Shown: positions 20,001 through 35,000 of the stretch, piece by piece
Position numbering within the stretch: position 1 is the first letter of the stretch
How the letters are laid out: each line of letters starts with the position of its first letter
From: an uncultured Gellertiella sp.
Lineage (GTDB): Bacteria; Pseudomonadota; Alphaproteobacteria; Rhizobiales; Rhizobiaceae
DNA length: 64,000 nucleotides
NCBI RefSeq assembly: GCF_963457605.1
Contig: NZ_OY735139.1
Location: 3,378,001-3,442,000, forward strand
Direction: 5' to 3'
The notes under the pieces: model-generated
Told to the model about the DNA's origin: nothing
Seen by the model: the letters and a program-made list of their open reading frames with translations, nothing else
Database searches by the model: none
Translations under genes and position numbers: made by a program

Positions 20001-23000
20001 TGGGGCCGATACGATGAAGGGTGGTGCCGGCAACGACACCTATATCGTCGACAATAGCGGTGACATCGTCAGCGAGACCGACAGCCAGGGCAATGATACC
20101 GGCGGCACCGATACGGTGACGTCGTCGCTGGCCAGCTACACGCTGACCGCCAATGTCGAAAACCTTATCCTCCAGGCGGGGGCAGGCAATACCAACGGCA
20201 CCGGCAACAGCGCGGACAACTCGCTGACCGGCAACGAGGGCAACAACACGCTCGATGGCGGCGCGGGTGCCGACAAGATGTATGGCGGCGACGGCAGCGA
20301 TACCTATGCGGTCGACAATGTCGGCGACATCGTCACCGAAGGCACCGGGCAGGTCGGCGACATCGACACCACCATCTCGTCGCTGGCCAGTTACACGCTG
20401 GCGGGCAATGTCGAAAACCTCATCCTCAAGGCGGGGGCGGGCAACATCAACGGCACCGGCAATGGTGGTGCCAACACGCTGACCGGCAACGAGGGCAACA
20501 ACACGCTCGATGGCGGCGCGGGTGCCGACAGGATGGCTGGTGGCGATGGCAGCGACACCTATGTGGTCGACAATGCCGGCGACGTCGTCAGCGAAGGCGT
20601 CGGCCAGATCGGCGACATCGACACCACCATCTCGTCGCTCGCCAGTTACACGCTGGCGGCCAATGTCGAAAACCTGATCCTCAAGGCGGGCGCAGGCGAC
20701 ATCAGCGGCACCGGCAATACCGGTGACAATACGCTCACCGGCAATTCCGGCAACAACACCCTCAATGGCGACCTTGGGGCCGATACGATGAGGGGTGGTG
20801 CCGGCAACGATACCTATATCGTCGAAAATAGCGGTGACATCGTCAGCGAGACCGACAGCCAGGGCAATGATACCGGCGGCACCGATACGGTGATGTCGTC
20901 GCTGGCCAGCTACACGCTAACGGCCAATGTCGAAAACCTGATCCTCCAGGCGGGCGCAGGCAATATCAACGGCACCGGCAACAGCGCGGACAACTCGCTG
21001 ACCGGCAACGAGGGCAACAACACGCTCGATGGCGGCGCGGGTGCCGACCGGATGTCCGGCGGCGACGGCAGCGATACCTATGCGGTCGACAATGTCGGCG
21101 ACATCGTGAGCGAAGGCACCGGGCTGATCGGCGACATCGACACCACCATCTCGTCGCTGGCCAGTTACACGCTGGCGGCCAATGTCGAAAATCTCATCCT
21201 CAAGGCGGGGGCGGGCAACATCAACGGCACCGGCAATGGTGGTGCCAACTCGCTCACCGGCAACGAGGGCAACAATACGCTCGATGGCGGCGCGGGTGCC
21301 GACAGGATGTATGGCGGCGACGGCAGCGATACCTATGTGGTCGACAATGCCGGCGACGTCGTCAGCGAAGGCGTCGGGCAGACCGGCGACATCGACACCA
21401 CCATCTCGTCGCTCGCCAGTTACACGCTGGCGGGCAATGTCGAAAACCTGATCCTCAAGGCGGGCGCAGGCGACATCAGCGGCACCGGCAATGCCGGTGA
21501 CAACACGCTCACCGGCAATTCCGGCAACAACACCCTCGATGGCGACCTTGGGGCCGACAGGATGTCTGGCGGCGACGGCAGCGATACCTATCTGGTCGAC
21601 GATGCCGGTGACGTCGTGACCGAAGGCGCGGGGCAGGCCGCAGACGTCGACACGGTCATATCGACGCTCAACACCTACATGCTGACGGCCAATGTCGAAA
21701 ACCTCATCCTCAAGGCGGGGGCGGGCAACATCAGCGGCATCGGCAATGGTGGTGCCAACACGCTGACCGGCAATGAGGGCAACAACACGCTCGACGGCGG
21801 CGCGGGTGCCGACCGGATGGCTGGTGGCGACGGCAACGACACCTATGTGGTGGACAATGCCAACGATGTGGTGACGGAAGGATCGGGTGCCAGTTCCGGC
21901 ATCGACACGGTCCAGGCGTCGGTGAGCTATGACCTCACCACCGCCGCCAATGTCGAGAACCTGACCCTGACAGGCGCAGGCGACCTCACCGGCACCGGCA
22001 ATGCGGGCAAGAACATCCTGACCGGCAATGACGGCAACAACAGCCTCTATGGCGGCGACAATGACGATACGCTGGATGGCGGTCTCGGCAATGACAAGCT
22101 CTATGGCGGCACCGGCACCGACACGCTGCATGGCGGCGCGGGGGCTGACACGCTCGACGGCGGCACCGGCAACGACGTCATGGACGGCGGCGACGGCGAC
22201 GACACCTATGTGGTCGACAGCGCCCTTGACGTGGTGACGGAAGGCTCGGGTGCCGCCAGCGGCATCGACACGATCCAGGCATCGGCGAGCTATGACCTGA
22301 CCAATTACGTCAATGTCGAGAACCTGACCCTGACGGGCGCAGGCGACATCAACGGCACCGGCAATGCCGGCAAGAACATCCTGACCGGCAACGATGGTGC
22401 CAACAGCCTCTATGGCGGCGACAATGACGATACGCTGGATGGCGGTCTCGGCAATGACAAGCTCTATGGCGGCACCGGCACCGACACGCTGCATGGCGGC
22501 GCGGGGGCTGACACGCTCGACGGCGGCACCGGGGCTGACGTCATGGATGGCGGCGATGGCGATGATACCTATGTGGTCGACAATGCGCTTGACACGGTGA
22601 CGGAACTGGCCACGGCCAATTCCGGCACCGATACGGTCCAGGCATCGGTGAGCTATGACCTCACCACCGCCGCCAATGTCGAGAACCTCGTGCTGCAGGC
22701 GGGCGCAGGTGACATCAACGGCACCGGCAATGCGGGCAAGAACACCCTGACCGGCAACGAGGGCAACAACAGCCTCTATGGCGGCGACAATGACGACACG
22801 CTGGATGGCGGTCTCGGCAATGACAAGCTCTATGGCGGCACCGGCACCGACACGCTGCATGGCGGTGCGGGGGCTGACACGCTGGACGGCGGCACCGGCA
22901 ACGACGTCATGGACGGCGGCGATGGCGACGACACCTATGTGGTCGACAGTGCGCTTGACACGGTGACAGAACTGGCCACCGCCAGTTCCGGCACCGACAC

Positions 23001-26000
23001 GGTCCAGGCATCGGTGAGCTACGACCTCACCACCGCCGCCAATGTCGAAAAGCTGGTCCTGCAGACCGGCGCGGGCAATATCACCGGCACCGGCAATGGT
23101 CTCGACAACGAAATCACCGGCAACGAGGGCGACAACAGGCTCTACGGCGGCACCGGCACCGACACGCTGCATGGCGGCGCGGGCGCTGACACGCTCGACG
23201 GCGGCACGGGTGCCGACATCATGGATGGCGGCGATGGCGATGACACCTATGTGGTCGACAATGCCTTCGACACGGTGACGGAAACGGCCGCCGCCACGTC
23301 GGGCACCGACACGGTGATCTCGTCTCTCGCCACATATACGCTGGCGGCCAATGTCGAGAAGCTGGTCCTGCAGACCGGCGCAGGCAATATCACCGGTATC
23401 GGCAATGGCGGTGCCAACGAGATCACCGGCAATGCCGGCGACAACAAGCTCTATGGCGGCGATGGCAACGACATGCTGCATGGCGGCGCGGGGGCCGACA
23501 CGCTCGACGGCGGCACGGGTGCCGACAGCATGGACGGCGGCGATGGCAACGACATGTACATTGTCGACGATGCCAACGATGTGGTGACGGAAGCGGCCAC
23601 CGGCGCGTCCGGCATCGACACGGTGACCTCGTCGCTCTCCTCCTACACGCTGACCGACAATGTCGAAAACCTGATCCTCGCCGGGGTCGGCAATATCACC
23701 GGTATCGGCAATGGCGGTGCCAACGAGATCACCGGCAATGCCGGTGACAACAGGCTCTATGGCGGCGCTGGCAACGACACGCTGCATGGCGGCGCGGGGG
23801 CTGACACGCTCGACGGCGGCACCGGCAACGACAGCATGGATGGCGGCGACGGCGACGACACCTATGTGGTCGACAGTGCCCTTGACGTGGTGACGGAAGG
23901 CTCGGGTGCCGCCAGCGGCATCGACACGATCCAGGCATCGGTGAGCTATGACCTCACCAATTATGTCAATGTCGAGAACCTGACCCTGACGGGCGCAGGC
24001 GACCTCACCGGCACCGGCAATGCGGGCAAGAACATCCTGACCGGCAATGACGGCAACAACAGCCTCTATGGCGGCGACAATGACGATACGCTGGATGGCG
24101 GTCTCGGCAATGACAAGCTCTATGGCGGCACCGGCACCGACACGCTGCATGGCGGCGCGGGCAATGACACGCTCGACGGCGGCACCGGCAACGACGTCAT
24201 GGACGGCGGCGACGGCGACGACACCTATGTGGTCGACAGCGCCCTTGACGTGGTGACGGAAGGCTCGGGTGCCGCCAGCGGCGTCGACACGATCCAGGCA
24301 TCGGCGAGCTATGACCTGACCAATTACGTCAATGTCGAGAACCTGACCCTGACGGGCGCAGGCGACATCAACGGCACCGGCAATGCCGGCAAGAACATCC
24401 TCACCGGCAATGATGGTGCCAACAGCCTCTATGGCGGCGACAATGACGATACGCTGGATGGCGGTCTCGGCAATGACAAGCTCTATGGCGGCACCGGCAC
24501 CGACACGCTGCATGGCGGCGCGGGGGCTGACACGCTCGACGGCGGCACCGGGGCTGACGTCATGGATGGCGGCGATGGCGATGATACCTATGTGGTCGAC
24601 AATGCGCTTGACACGGTGACGGAACTGGCCACGGCCAATTCCGGCACCGATACGGTCCAGGCATCGGTGAGCTATGACCTCACCACCGCCGCCAATGTCG
24701 AGAACCTCGTGCTGCAGGCGGGCGCAGGTGACATCAACGGCACCGGCAATGCGGGCAAGAACACCCTGACCGGCAACGAGGGCAACAACAGCCTCTATGG
24801 CGGCGACAATGACGACACGCTGGATGGCGGTCTCGGCAATGACAAGCTCTATGGCGGCACCGGCACCGACACGCTGCATGGCGGTGCGGGGGCTGACACG
24901 CTGGACGGCGGCACCGGCAACGACGTCATGGACGGCGGCGATGGCGACGACACCTATGTGGTCGACAGTGCGCTTGACACGGTGACAGAACTGGCCACCG
25001 CCAGTTCCGGCACCGACACGGTCCAGGCATCGGTGAGCTACGACCTCACCACCGCCGCCAATGTCGAAAAGCTGGTCCTGCAGACCGGCGCGGGCAATAT
25101 CACCGGCACCGGCAATGGTCTCGACAACGAAATCACCGGCAACGAGGGCGACAACAGGCTCTACGGCGGCACCGGCACCGACACGCTGCATGGCGGCGCG
25201 GGCGCTGACACGCTCGACGGCGGCACGGGTGCCGACATCATGGATGGCGGCGATGGCGATGACACCTATGTGGTCGACAATGCCTTCGACACGGTGACGG
25301 AAACGGCCGCCGCCACGTCGGGCACCGACACGGTGATCTCGTCTCTCGCCACATATACGCTGGCGGCCAATGTCGAGAAGCTGGTCCTGCAGACCGGCGC
25401 AGGCAATATCACCGGTATCGGCAATGGCGGTGCCAACGAGATCACCGGCAATGCCGGCGACAACAAGCTCTATGGCGGCGATGGCAACGACATGCTGCAT
25501 GGCGGCGCGGGGGCCGACACGCTCGACGGCGGCACGGGTGCCGACAGCATGGACGGCGGCGATGGCAACGACATGTACATTGTCGACGATGCCAACGATG
25601 TGGTGACGGAAGCGGCCACCGGCGCGTCCGGCATCGACACGGTGACCTCGTCGCTCTCCTCCTACACGCTGACCGACAATGTCGAAAACCTGATCCTCGC
25701 CGGGGTCGGCAATATCACCGGTATCGGCAATGGCGGTGCCAACGAGATCACCGGCAATGCCGGTGACAACAGGCTCTATGGCGGCGCTGGCAACGACACG
25801 CTGCATGGCGGCGCGGGGGCTGACACGCTCGACGGCGGCACCGGCAACGACAGCATGGATGGCGGCGACGGCGACGACACCTATGTGGTCGACAGTGCCC
25901 TTGACGTGGTGACGGAAGGCTCGGGTGCCGCCAGCGGCATCGACACGATCCAGGCATCGGTGAGCTATGACCTGACCAATTATGTCAATGTCGAGAACCT

Positions 26001-29000
26001 GACCCTGACGGGCGCAGGTGACCTCACCGGCACCGGCAATGCGGGCAAGAACATCCTGACCGGCAATGACGGCAACAATAGCCTCTATGGCGGCGACAAT
26101 GACGATACGCTGGATGGCGGTCTCGGCAATGACAAGCTCTATGGCGGCACCGGCACCGACACGCTGCATGGCGGCGCGGGGGCTGACACGCTCGACGGCG
26201 GCACCGGCAACGACGTCATGGACGGCGGCGACGGCGACGACACCTATGTGGTCGACAGTGCCCTTGACGTGGTGACGGAAGGCTCGGGTGCCGCCAGCGG
26301 CATCGACACGATCCAGGCATCGGCGAGCTATGACCTGACCAATTACGTCAATGTCGAGAACCTGACCCTGACGGGCGCAGGCGACATCAATGGCACCGGC
26401 AATGCCGGCAAGAACATCCTGACCGGCAACGATGGTGCCAACAGCCTCTATGGCGGCGACAATGACGATACGCTGGATGGCGGTCTCGGCAATGACAAGC
26501 TCTATGGCGGCACCGGCACCGACACGCTGCATGGCGGCGCGGGGGCTGACACGCTCGACGGCGGCACCGGGGCTGACGTCATGGATGGCGGCGATGGCGA
26601 TGATACCTATGTGGTCGACAATGCGCTTGACACGGTGACGGAACTGGCCACGGCCAATTCCGGCACCGATACGGTCCAGGCATCGGTGAGCTATGACCTC
26701 ACCACCGCCGCCAATGTCGAGAACCTCGTGCTGCAGGCGGGCGCAGGTGACATCAACGGCACCGGCAATGCGGGCAAGAACACCCTGACCGGCAACGAGG
26801 GCAACAACAGCCTCTATGGCGGCGACAATGACGACACGCTGGATGGCGGTCTCGGCAATGACAAGCTCTATGGCGGCACCGGCACCGACACGCTGCATGG
26901 CGGTGCGGGGGCTGACACGCTGGACGGCGGCACCGGCAACGACGTCATGGACGGCGGCGATGGCGACGACACCTATGTGGTCGACAGTGCGCTTGACACG
27001 GTGACAGAACTGGCCACCGCCAGTTCCGGCACCGACACGGTCCAGGCATCGGTGAGCTACGACCTCACCACCGCCGCCAATGTCGAAAAGCTGGTCCTGC
27101 AGACCGGCGCGGGCAATATCACCGGCACCGGCAATGGTCTCGACAACGAAATCACCGGCAACGAGGGCGACAACAGGCTCTACGGCGGCACCGGCACCGA
27201 CACGCTGCATGGCGGCGCGGGCGCTGACACGCTCGACGGCGGCACGGGTGCCGACATCATGGATGGCGGCGATGGCGATGACACCTATGTGGTCGACAAT
27301 GCCTTCGACACGGTGACGGAAACGGCCGCCGCCACGTCGGGCACCGACACGGTGATCTCGTCTCTCGCCACATATACGCTGGCGGCCAATGTCGAGAAGC
27401 TGGTCCTGCAGACCGGCGCAGGCAATATCACCGGTATCGGCAATGGCGGTGCCAACGAGATCACCGGCAATGCCGGCGACAACAAGCTCTATGGCGGCGA
27501 TGGCAACGACATGCTGCATGGCGGCGCGGGGGCCGACACGCTCGACGGCGGCACGGGTGCCGACAGCATGGACGGCGGCGATGGCAACGACATGTACATT
27601 GTCGACGATGCCAACGATGTGGTGACGGAAGCGGCCACCGGCGCGTCCGGCATCGACACGGTGACCTCGTCGCTCTCCTCCTACACGCTGACCGACAATG
27701 TCGAAAACCTGATCCTCGCCGGGGTCGGCAATATCACCGGTATCGGCAATGGCGGTGCCAACGAGATCACCGGCAATGCCGGTGACAACAGGCTCTATGG
27801 CGGCGCTGGCAACGACACGCTGCATGGCGGCGCGGGGGCTGACACGCTCGACGGCGGCACCGGCAACGACAGCATGGATGGCGGCGACGGCGACGACACC
27901 TATGTGGTCGACAGTGCCCTTGACGTGGTGACGGAAGGCTCGGGTGCCGCCAGCGGCATCGACACGATCCAGGCATCGGTGAGCTATGACCTGACCAATT
28001 ATGTCAATGTCGAGAACCTGACCCTGACGGGCGCAGGTGACCTCACCGGCACCGGCAATGCGGGCAAGAACATCCTGACCGGCAATGACGGCAACAATAG
28101 CCTCTATGGCGGCGACAATGACGATACGCTGGATGGCGGTCTCGGCAATGACAAGCTCTATGGCGGCACCGGCACCGACACGCTGCATGGCGGCGCGGGG
28201 GCTGACACGCTCGACGGCGGCACCGGCAACGACGTCATGGACGGCGGCGACGGCGACGACACCTATGTGGTCGACAGTGCCCTTGACGTGGTGACGGAAG
28301 GCTCGGGTGCCGCCAGCGGCATCGACACGATCCAGGCATCGGCGAGCTATGACCTGACCAATTACGTCAATGTCGAGAACCTGACCCTGACGGGCGCAGG
28401 CGACATCAATGGCACCGGCAATGCCGGCAAGAACATCCTGACCGGCAACGATGGTGCCAACAGCCTCTATGGCGGCGACAATGACGATACGCTGGATGGC
28501 GGTCTCGGCAATGACAAGCTCTATGGCGGCACCGGCACCGACACGCTGCATGGCGGCGCGGGGGCTGACACGCTCGACGGCGGCACCGGGGCTGACGTCA
28601 TGGATGGCGGCGATGGCGATGATACCTATGTGGTCGACAATGCGCTTGACACGGTGACGGAACTGGCCACGGCCAATTCCGGCACCGATACGGTCCAGGC
28701 ATCGGTGAGCTATGACCTCACCACCGCCGCCAATGTCGAGAACCTCGTGCTGCAGGCGGGCGCAGGTGACATCAACGGCACCGGCAATGCGGGCAAGAAC
28801 ACCCTGACCGGCAACGAGGGCAACAACAGCCTCTATGGCGGCGACAATGACGACACGCTGGATGGCGGTCTCGGCAATGACAAGCTCTATGGCGGCACCG
28901 GCACCGACACGCTGCATGGCGGTGCGGGGGCTGACACGCTGGACGGCGGCACCGGCAACGACGTCATGGACGGCGGCGATGGCGACGACACCTATGTGGT

Positions 29001-32000
29001 CGACAGTGCGCTTGACACGGTGACAGAACTGGCCACCGCCAGTTCCGGCACCGACACGGTCCAGGCATCGGTGAGCTACGACCTCACCACCGCCGCCAAT
29101 GTCGAAAAGCTGACATTGACAGGCAATGGCGACCTCACCGGCACCGGCAATGCGGGCAAGAACATCCTGACCGGCAATGACGGCAACAACAGCCTCTATG
29201 GCGGCGACAATGACGATACGCTGGATGGCGGTCTCGGCAATGACAAGCTCTATGGCGGCACCGGCACCGACACGCTGCATGGCGGCGCGGGGGCTGACAC
29301 GCTCGACGGCGGCACCGGCAACGACGTCATGGACGGCGGCGACGGCGACGACACCTATGTGGTCGACAATGCCAACGATGTGGTGACGGAAGGATCGGGT
29401 GCCAGTTCCGGCATCGACACGGTCCAGGCATCGGCGAGCTATGACCTCACCACCGCCGCCAATGTCGAGAACCTCGTCCTGACCGGGGTCGGCAACAACA
29501 CCGGTACCGGCAATGGCGGAGCTAACGAGATCACCGGCAATGCCGGTGACAACAAGCTCTATGGCGGAGATGGCGATGACAAGCTCTATGGTGGGGCAGG
29601 TGCCGACCGCCTCGATGGCGGCACCGGTGCCGATGAGATGCATGGTGGCGCTGGCGCCGACACCTATATCGTCGACAATGTCAACGACAAAGCCGATGAA
29701 ACCGGCGGCGACGGGCAGGATACGGTCGAGGCCTCGGTCGACTTTACGCTTGGGGCAGGTGTCGAGAACCTGACACAGACAGGCACAAATGACATCACTG
29801 GCACCGGCAACGATGACGTCAACACGCTGACCGGCAACGCCGGCAGCAACATGCTCTACGGCGGTGGCGGCGGCGACTTCCTGTATGGCGGTCTCGGCAA
29901 CGACCGGCTCGACGGCGGAGCCGGAATTGATACCATGAGGGGCGGTGCCGGCGACGACACCTATGTGGTCGACAATGGCCTTGACGTTGTGGATGAAACC
30001 AACGGGGCGGGTGTCGACAGCGGCGGCAAGGACACGGTCGAGGCTTTCATCGATTACACCCTTGGTGCGGGCATTGAAAATCTGACGCAACTGGGTGCCA
30101 GCGATCTCAAGGGCACCGGCAACGATGACGCCAACACGCTGACCGGCAATGCCGGCAGCAACATGCTTTATGGCGGGGGCGGCAATGATACGCTCTATGG
30201 TGCCGCGGGCAATGATACGCTGGACGGTGGTACCGGTGGCGACACGATGTATGGCGGTAGCGGCAGCGACACCTACCTTGTCGATGATGCCAGCGACAAG
30301 GTCGACGAGACCGGTGGCGACGGTGTGGATACGGTTCTGGCCAGGGTTGATTTCACCCTTGCCGCAGGCGTGGAAAACCTCACCCAGACGGGAGACCGCG
30401 ACATCACCGGCGTCGGCAACGATCAGGCCAATGTCGTTACCGGCAATTCCGGCAACAACATGCTGTATGGCGGTGCCGGTATCGATACGCTGGATGGCGG
30501 CGCTGGCAATGACCGGCTCGACGGTGGCGCGGGTGCAGACATTCTGAAGGGGGGAGCCGGCAACGACACCTATGTGGTCGATGATGTCAACGACACGGTG
30601 GCCGAAACCGACGGCCTGGGCAGAGACCCCGGCGGCATCGATACGGTGGAAGCCTCGGTGACCCGGATGCTGGAAACCTTCGTCGAAAACCTCACCCTGA
30701 CGGGCGGCAGTGACATCGACGGGACAGGCAACGAGCTCGACAACACCCTGACCGGCAACGCCGGCAACAACAGGCTCACGGGCGGCGCTGGCAATGACAG
30801 GATCTTCGGCGGTGCGGGCAATGACATGCTCGACGGCGGCACGGGTGACGATGACATCTATGGTGGCGCAGGCGGCGATACGCTGAACGGTGGCACCGGT
30901 GCCGACACCATGCGTGGTGGCCTGGGCGATGACACCTATATGGTCGACAATGGCGGCGACAGGGTGGACGAAGCCAATGGCGATGGCATCGACACGGTGC
31001 AGTCCTCGGTGGATTTCACCCTTGGTGCAGGCGTCGAGAATCTGACCCTGATGAACGGGGGGGACATTTTCGGCAACGGTAACGAGCAGGACAACACAAT
31101 CATCGGCAATTCCGGCAACAATGCCATCACGGGTGGCGGCGGCAATGACAAGCTGTACGGCGGTGCCGGCAACGACCGTATCGATGGCGGCACCGGTTCC
31201 GACGAGATGCACGGCGGCACCGGCAATGACCTCTATCTGGTCGACAATGCCGGTGACAGCGTGGATGAAACCGACGGCGTCGGCAATGATGCCGGAGGCG
31301 TGGATACGGTCGAAGCCTCGGTGGATTTCACGCTGGGTGCCGGTGTCGAAAACCTTACCCAGTCGGGCAACGGCGACATCGCCGGCACCGGTAACGGCAG
31401 CGACAATACTATCCTCGGCAATGCCGGCAACAACACGCTGGTTGGTGGCGGCGGCAGTGACAAGCTCTATGGCGGGGCCGGCAGTGACACGCTCGATGGC
31501 GGCACGGGTGCCGACGAGATGCATGGCGGTACTGGCAACGATATCTATGTGGTCGACAATCTCGGCGATACGGTCGATGAAACCAATGGTGATGGCATTG
31601 ATGAGGTCAGAGCATCGGTCAATTCCACCCTCGGTGCTGGCGTCGAGAACCTGACTCAGACAGGGAACGACAATATCAGCGGGACCGGCAACGAACTTGC
31701 CAACACGATCACCGGCAATTCCGGCAACAACAGCCTGCAGGGCGGCGGCGGCAACGACATCCTCTATGGTGGCCTCGGCGCCGACCGGCTGGATGGCGGC
31801 ACCGGTTCCGACGTGATGAAGGGCGGTTCAGGCAACGACACCTATGTGGTCGACGATCTCGGCGACACCGTGGATGAAACCGGTGGTGATGGCATCGACA
31901 CCGTCGAAAGCGCGGTGAATTTCGAACTCGGCACGGGTGTCGAGAACCTGACGCAAACCGGCACGCGCGATATCTTCGGCAAGGGCAACGACCAGGCGAA

Positions 32001-35000
32001 CACGATCACCGGCAATTCCGGCAGCAACGCATTGTCGGGCTTTGGTGGTGATGACAAGCTGTTCGGCGGCGCGGGCAACGACCGTCTCGATGGCGGCACG
32101 GGGGCCGACGAGATGCATGGCGGCTCCGGCAACGACACCTATGTGGTCGAAAATACCGGTGACAAGGTGTATGAGACCGAGGCCGACGGCAGCGACAGCG
32201 GCGGCATCGATACGGTCGAGACGTCGATCGACCAGACGCTCAGCACGGGTGTCGAAAACCTCACGCAGACCGGCAATGACGCGATTACCGGTACCGGCAA
32301 CGAGCTCGACAATATCCTGACCGGCAATGCCGGTGCCAACCACCTCTATGGCGGCCTTGGAAAAGACACGCTCTATGGCGGCGCGGACGATGACACGCTC
32401 GATGGCGGCAGCGGTGCCGACACGATGAAGGGCGGCACCGGCAGTGACACGTATATTGTCGATGATACCGGCGACAAGGCGGACGAGACCGGCGGCGATG
32501 GCATCGACACCGTGATGGCCTCGGTGGATTTCACGCTGGCGACCGGTGTCGAGAATCTGACGCAGACAGGCAACCTCGACATCAAGGCCACCGGCAACGA
32601 CCAGAGCAACACGCTGACCGGCAATGGCGGCAACAACACGCTGTCGGGCGCTGGTGGCGATGACATGCTCTACGGCGGCGACGGCAACGACCGCCTCGAT
32701 GGCGGCACCGGGATCGACACGATGAAGGGCGGTGTCGGCAACGATACCTATGTGGTCGATGACAAAGCTGATGTCGTCGATGAAACCGATGCCAACGGCA
32801 ATGACAGCGGTGGCACCGATACGGTCGAAGCCTCGGTGGACTATACGCTCGGCGCGGCGATTGAAAACCTGACCCTGACGGGCACCAGGGATCTCCTCGG
32901 CACCGGCAACGACCAGGTGAACACGCTCATCGGCAATGCCGGCAACAACACGCTCTCGGGCGGCGGCAATGATGACAGGCTGTTCGGCGGCGCGGGCAGT
33001 GACCGTCTGGATGGCGGCACGGGTGCCGACGAGATGCATGGCGGTGCCGGCAATGATACCTATGTGGTCGAAAATGCCGGTGACAAGGTGTCTGAGGCCG
33101 AGGCCGACGGCAGCGACAGTGGCGGGACAGACACGGTCGAGACGTCGATGGAGTATACGCTCGACGCGAATGTCGAAAACCTGACGCAAACCGGCAATGG
33201 CGACATCACGGGCACCGGCAACGAGCTGAAAAATACGATTTCCGGCAATGGCGGCAACAACCATCTCTATGGCGGAGATGGCGATGACCGGCTGTTCGGC
33301 GGTGCCGGGACCGACCATCTCGATGGCGGCACCGGGGCCGACTACATGAACGGCGGCGCGGGTGACGATACCTATGTCATCGACAATGCAGGCGATGTGG
33401 TCGACGAGCGCGACGCCAATGGCAATGACAGCGGCGGCAGCGATACGGTGGAAGCCTCTGCCGATGCGACGCTGGGCCTCGGCATTGAAAACCTGGTCCA
33501 GACCGGCTCCGCCGACGCCAGGGGCACCGGCAACGAACTGAACAACAACCTTCAGGGTAATTCCGGCAGCAACAGCCTGTTTGGCGGGGCGGGCAACGAC
33601 TATATCGATGGCGGCGCGGGTGCCGATGCCATGCATGGCGGGGCCGACAACGACACCTATGTGGCCGACAATATCGGCGATACGGCCGATGAAACCGACG
33701 GAAATGGCGGTGACGCCGGGGGCATGGACGAGGTCAGGGCCTCGGTGGATTTCACCCTTGGCGCGTTCATCGAAAAGCTGACCCAGACCGGCACGGACGG
33801 TATCAGCGGCACCGGCAACGACCAGGCCAATGTGATCACCGGCAATGCCGGCAGCAATCATCTCTTCGGCGGTGGCGGCACGGACACGCTCTATGGCGGT
33901 GACGGCAATGACACGCTCGACGGCGGCACCGGTGCGGACATCCTGCGTGGCGGTGCGGGCAACGACACCTATGTGGTCGACGACAAGGGCGATGTTACCG
34001 ACGAGACCGGCGGCAACGGGATCGACAGCGGCGGCCTTGACGAGGTCAAGGCCTCGGTGGATTACACACTGGCTGCGGGCATCGAAAATCTCACGCAGAC
34101 CGGTGACAAGGACATCACCGGCACCGGCAATGGCCTCGACAATGTGATGACGGGCAATTCCGGCGACAACCATCTCTATGGCGGCGACGGGGTGGACAGG
34201 CTCTATGGCGGCGAAGGCAATGACACGCTGGACGGTGGCACCGGCGCGGACATTCTCGACGGCGGCGCGGGCAATGACACCTATTTCATCGACAATCCCA
34301 ACGACCAGATCATCGAGGCAAAGGATGGTGGCGAAGATACCGTGGTGGCAAAGAGCGACTACCAGCTGGGCCAGAACATCGAAGATCTGACCCTTGCCGG
34401 CACGGACAATTACAAGGGCATCGGCGACGAGGTCGACAACAAGATCACCGGCAACATCGGCAACAACGAGCTTTCCGGTGAGGGCGGCAACGACCAGCTG
34501 TTCGGCGGAGCAGGCACCGACACGCTCTATGGCGGCGAAGGCGATGACACGCTGGACGGGGGTGCCGGTGCAGACATCATGGATGGCGGCGCGGGCAATG
34601 ACACCTATGTCATCGACAATCCCAACGACAAGATCATCGAGGCCAAGGATGGTGGCGAAGATACGGTGACGGCGTCGAGCGACTATATTCTCGGCCAGAA
34701 TATCGAGGATCTGATCCTTGCCGGCACGGACAATTTCAAAGGTACGGGCGACGAGGTCGACAACAAGATCACCGGCAACAGCGGCAACAACCAGCTTTCC
34801 GGCGAAGGCGGCAACGACAAGCTGTTTGGCGGCGGGGGCACGGACACGCTCTATGGCGGCGTAGGCAATGACACGCTGGATGGCGGCACCGGTGCCGACA
34901 TCCTGCGTGGCGGCTCGGGCGACGACACCTATGTGGTCGACGACAAGGGGGATGTCACCGACGAGACCGATGGCAACGGGATCGATAGCGGCGGCCTTGA

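Noticed and set aside
21955..29112. CRISPR-like direct repeats
   Set aside because: The repeats are long, contiguous and coding in one frame, without short unique spacers, so they are protein-module repeats.
22028..29386. Many short plus-strand frames of M-A-A-T type within the RTX genes
   Set aside because: They recur at the repeat period in the wrong frame of the giant gene and have no ribosome binding sites; they are shadows of the RTX coding sequence.
20917..31524. A 3535-codon open frame on the minus strand inside the giant RTX gene, plus similar ones at 13939-18828 and 31828-34173
   Set aside because: They are mirror images of the repeated GGxGxD codons: the forward codon bias removes stops on the opposite strand. 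The products are Ala/Val/Ile-rich repeats with no start signals, no known domain and no independent conservation visible.
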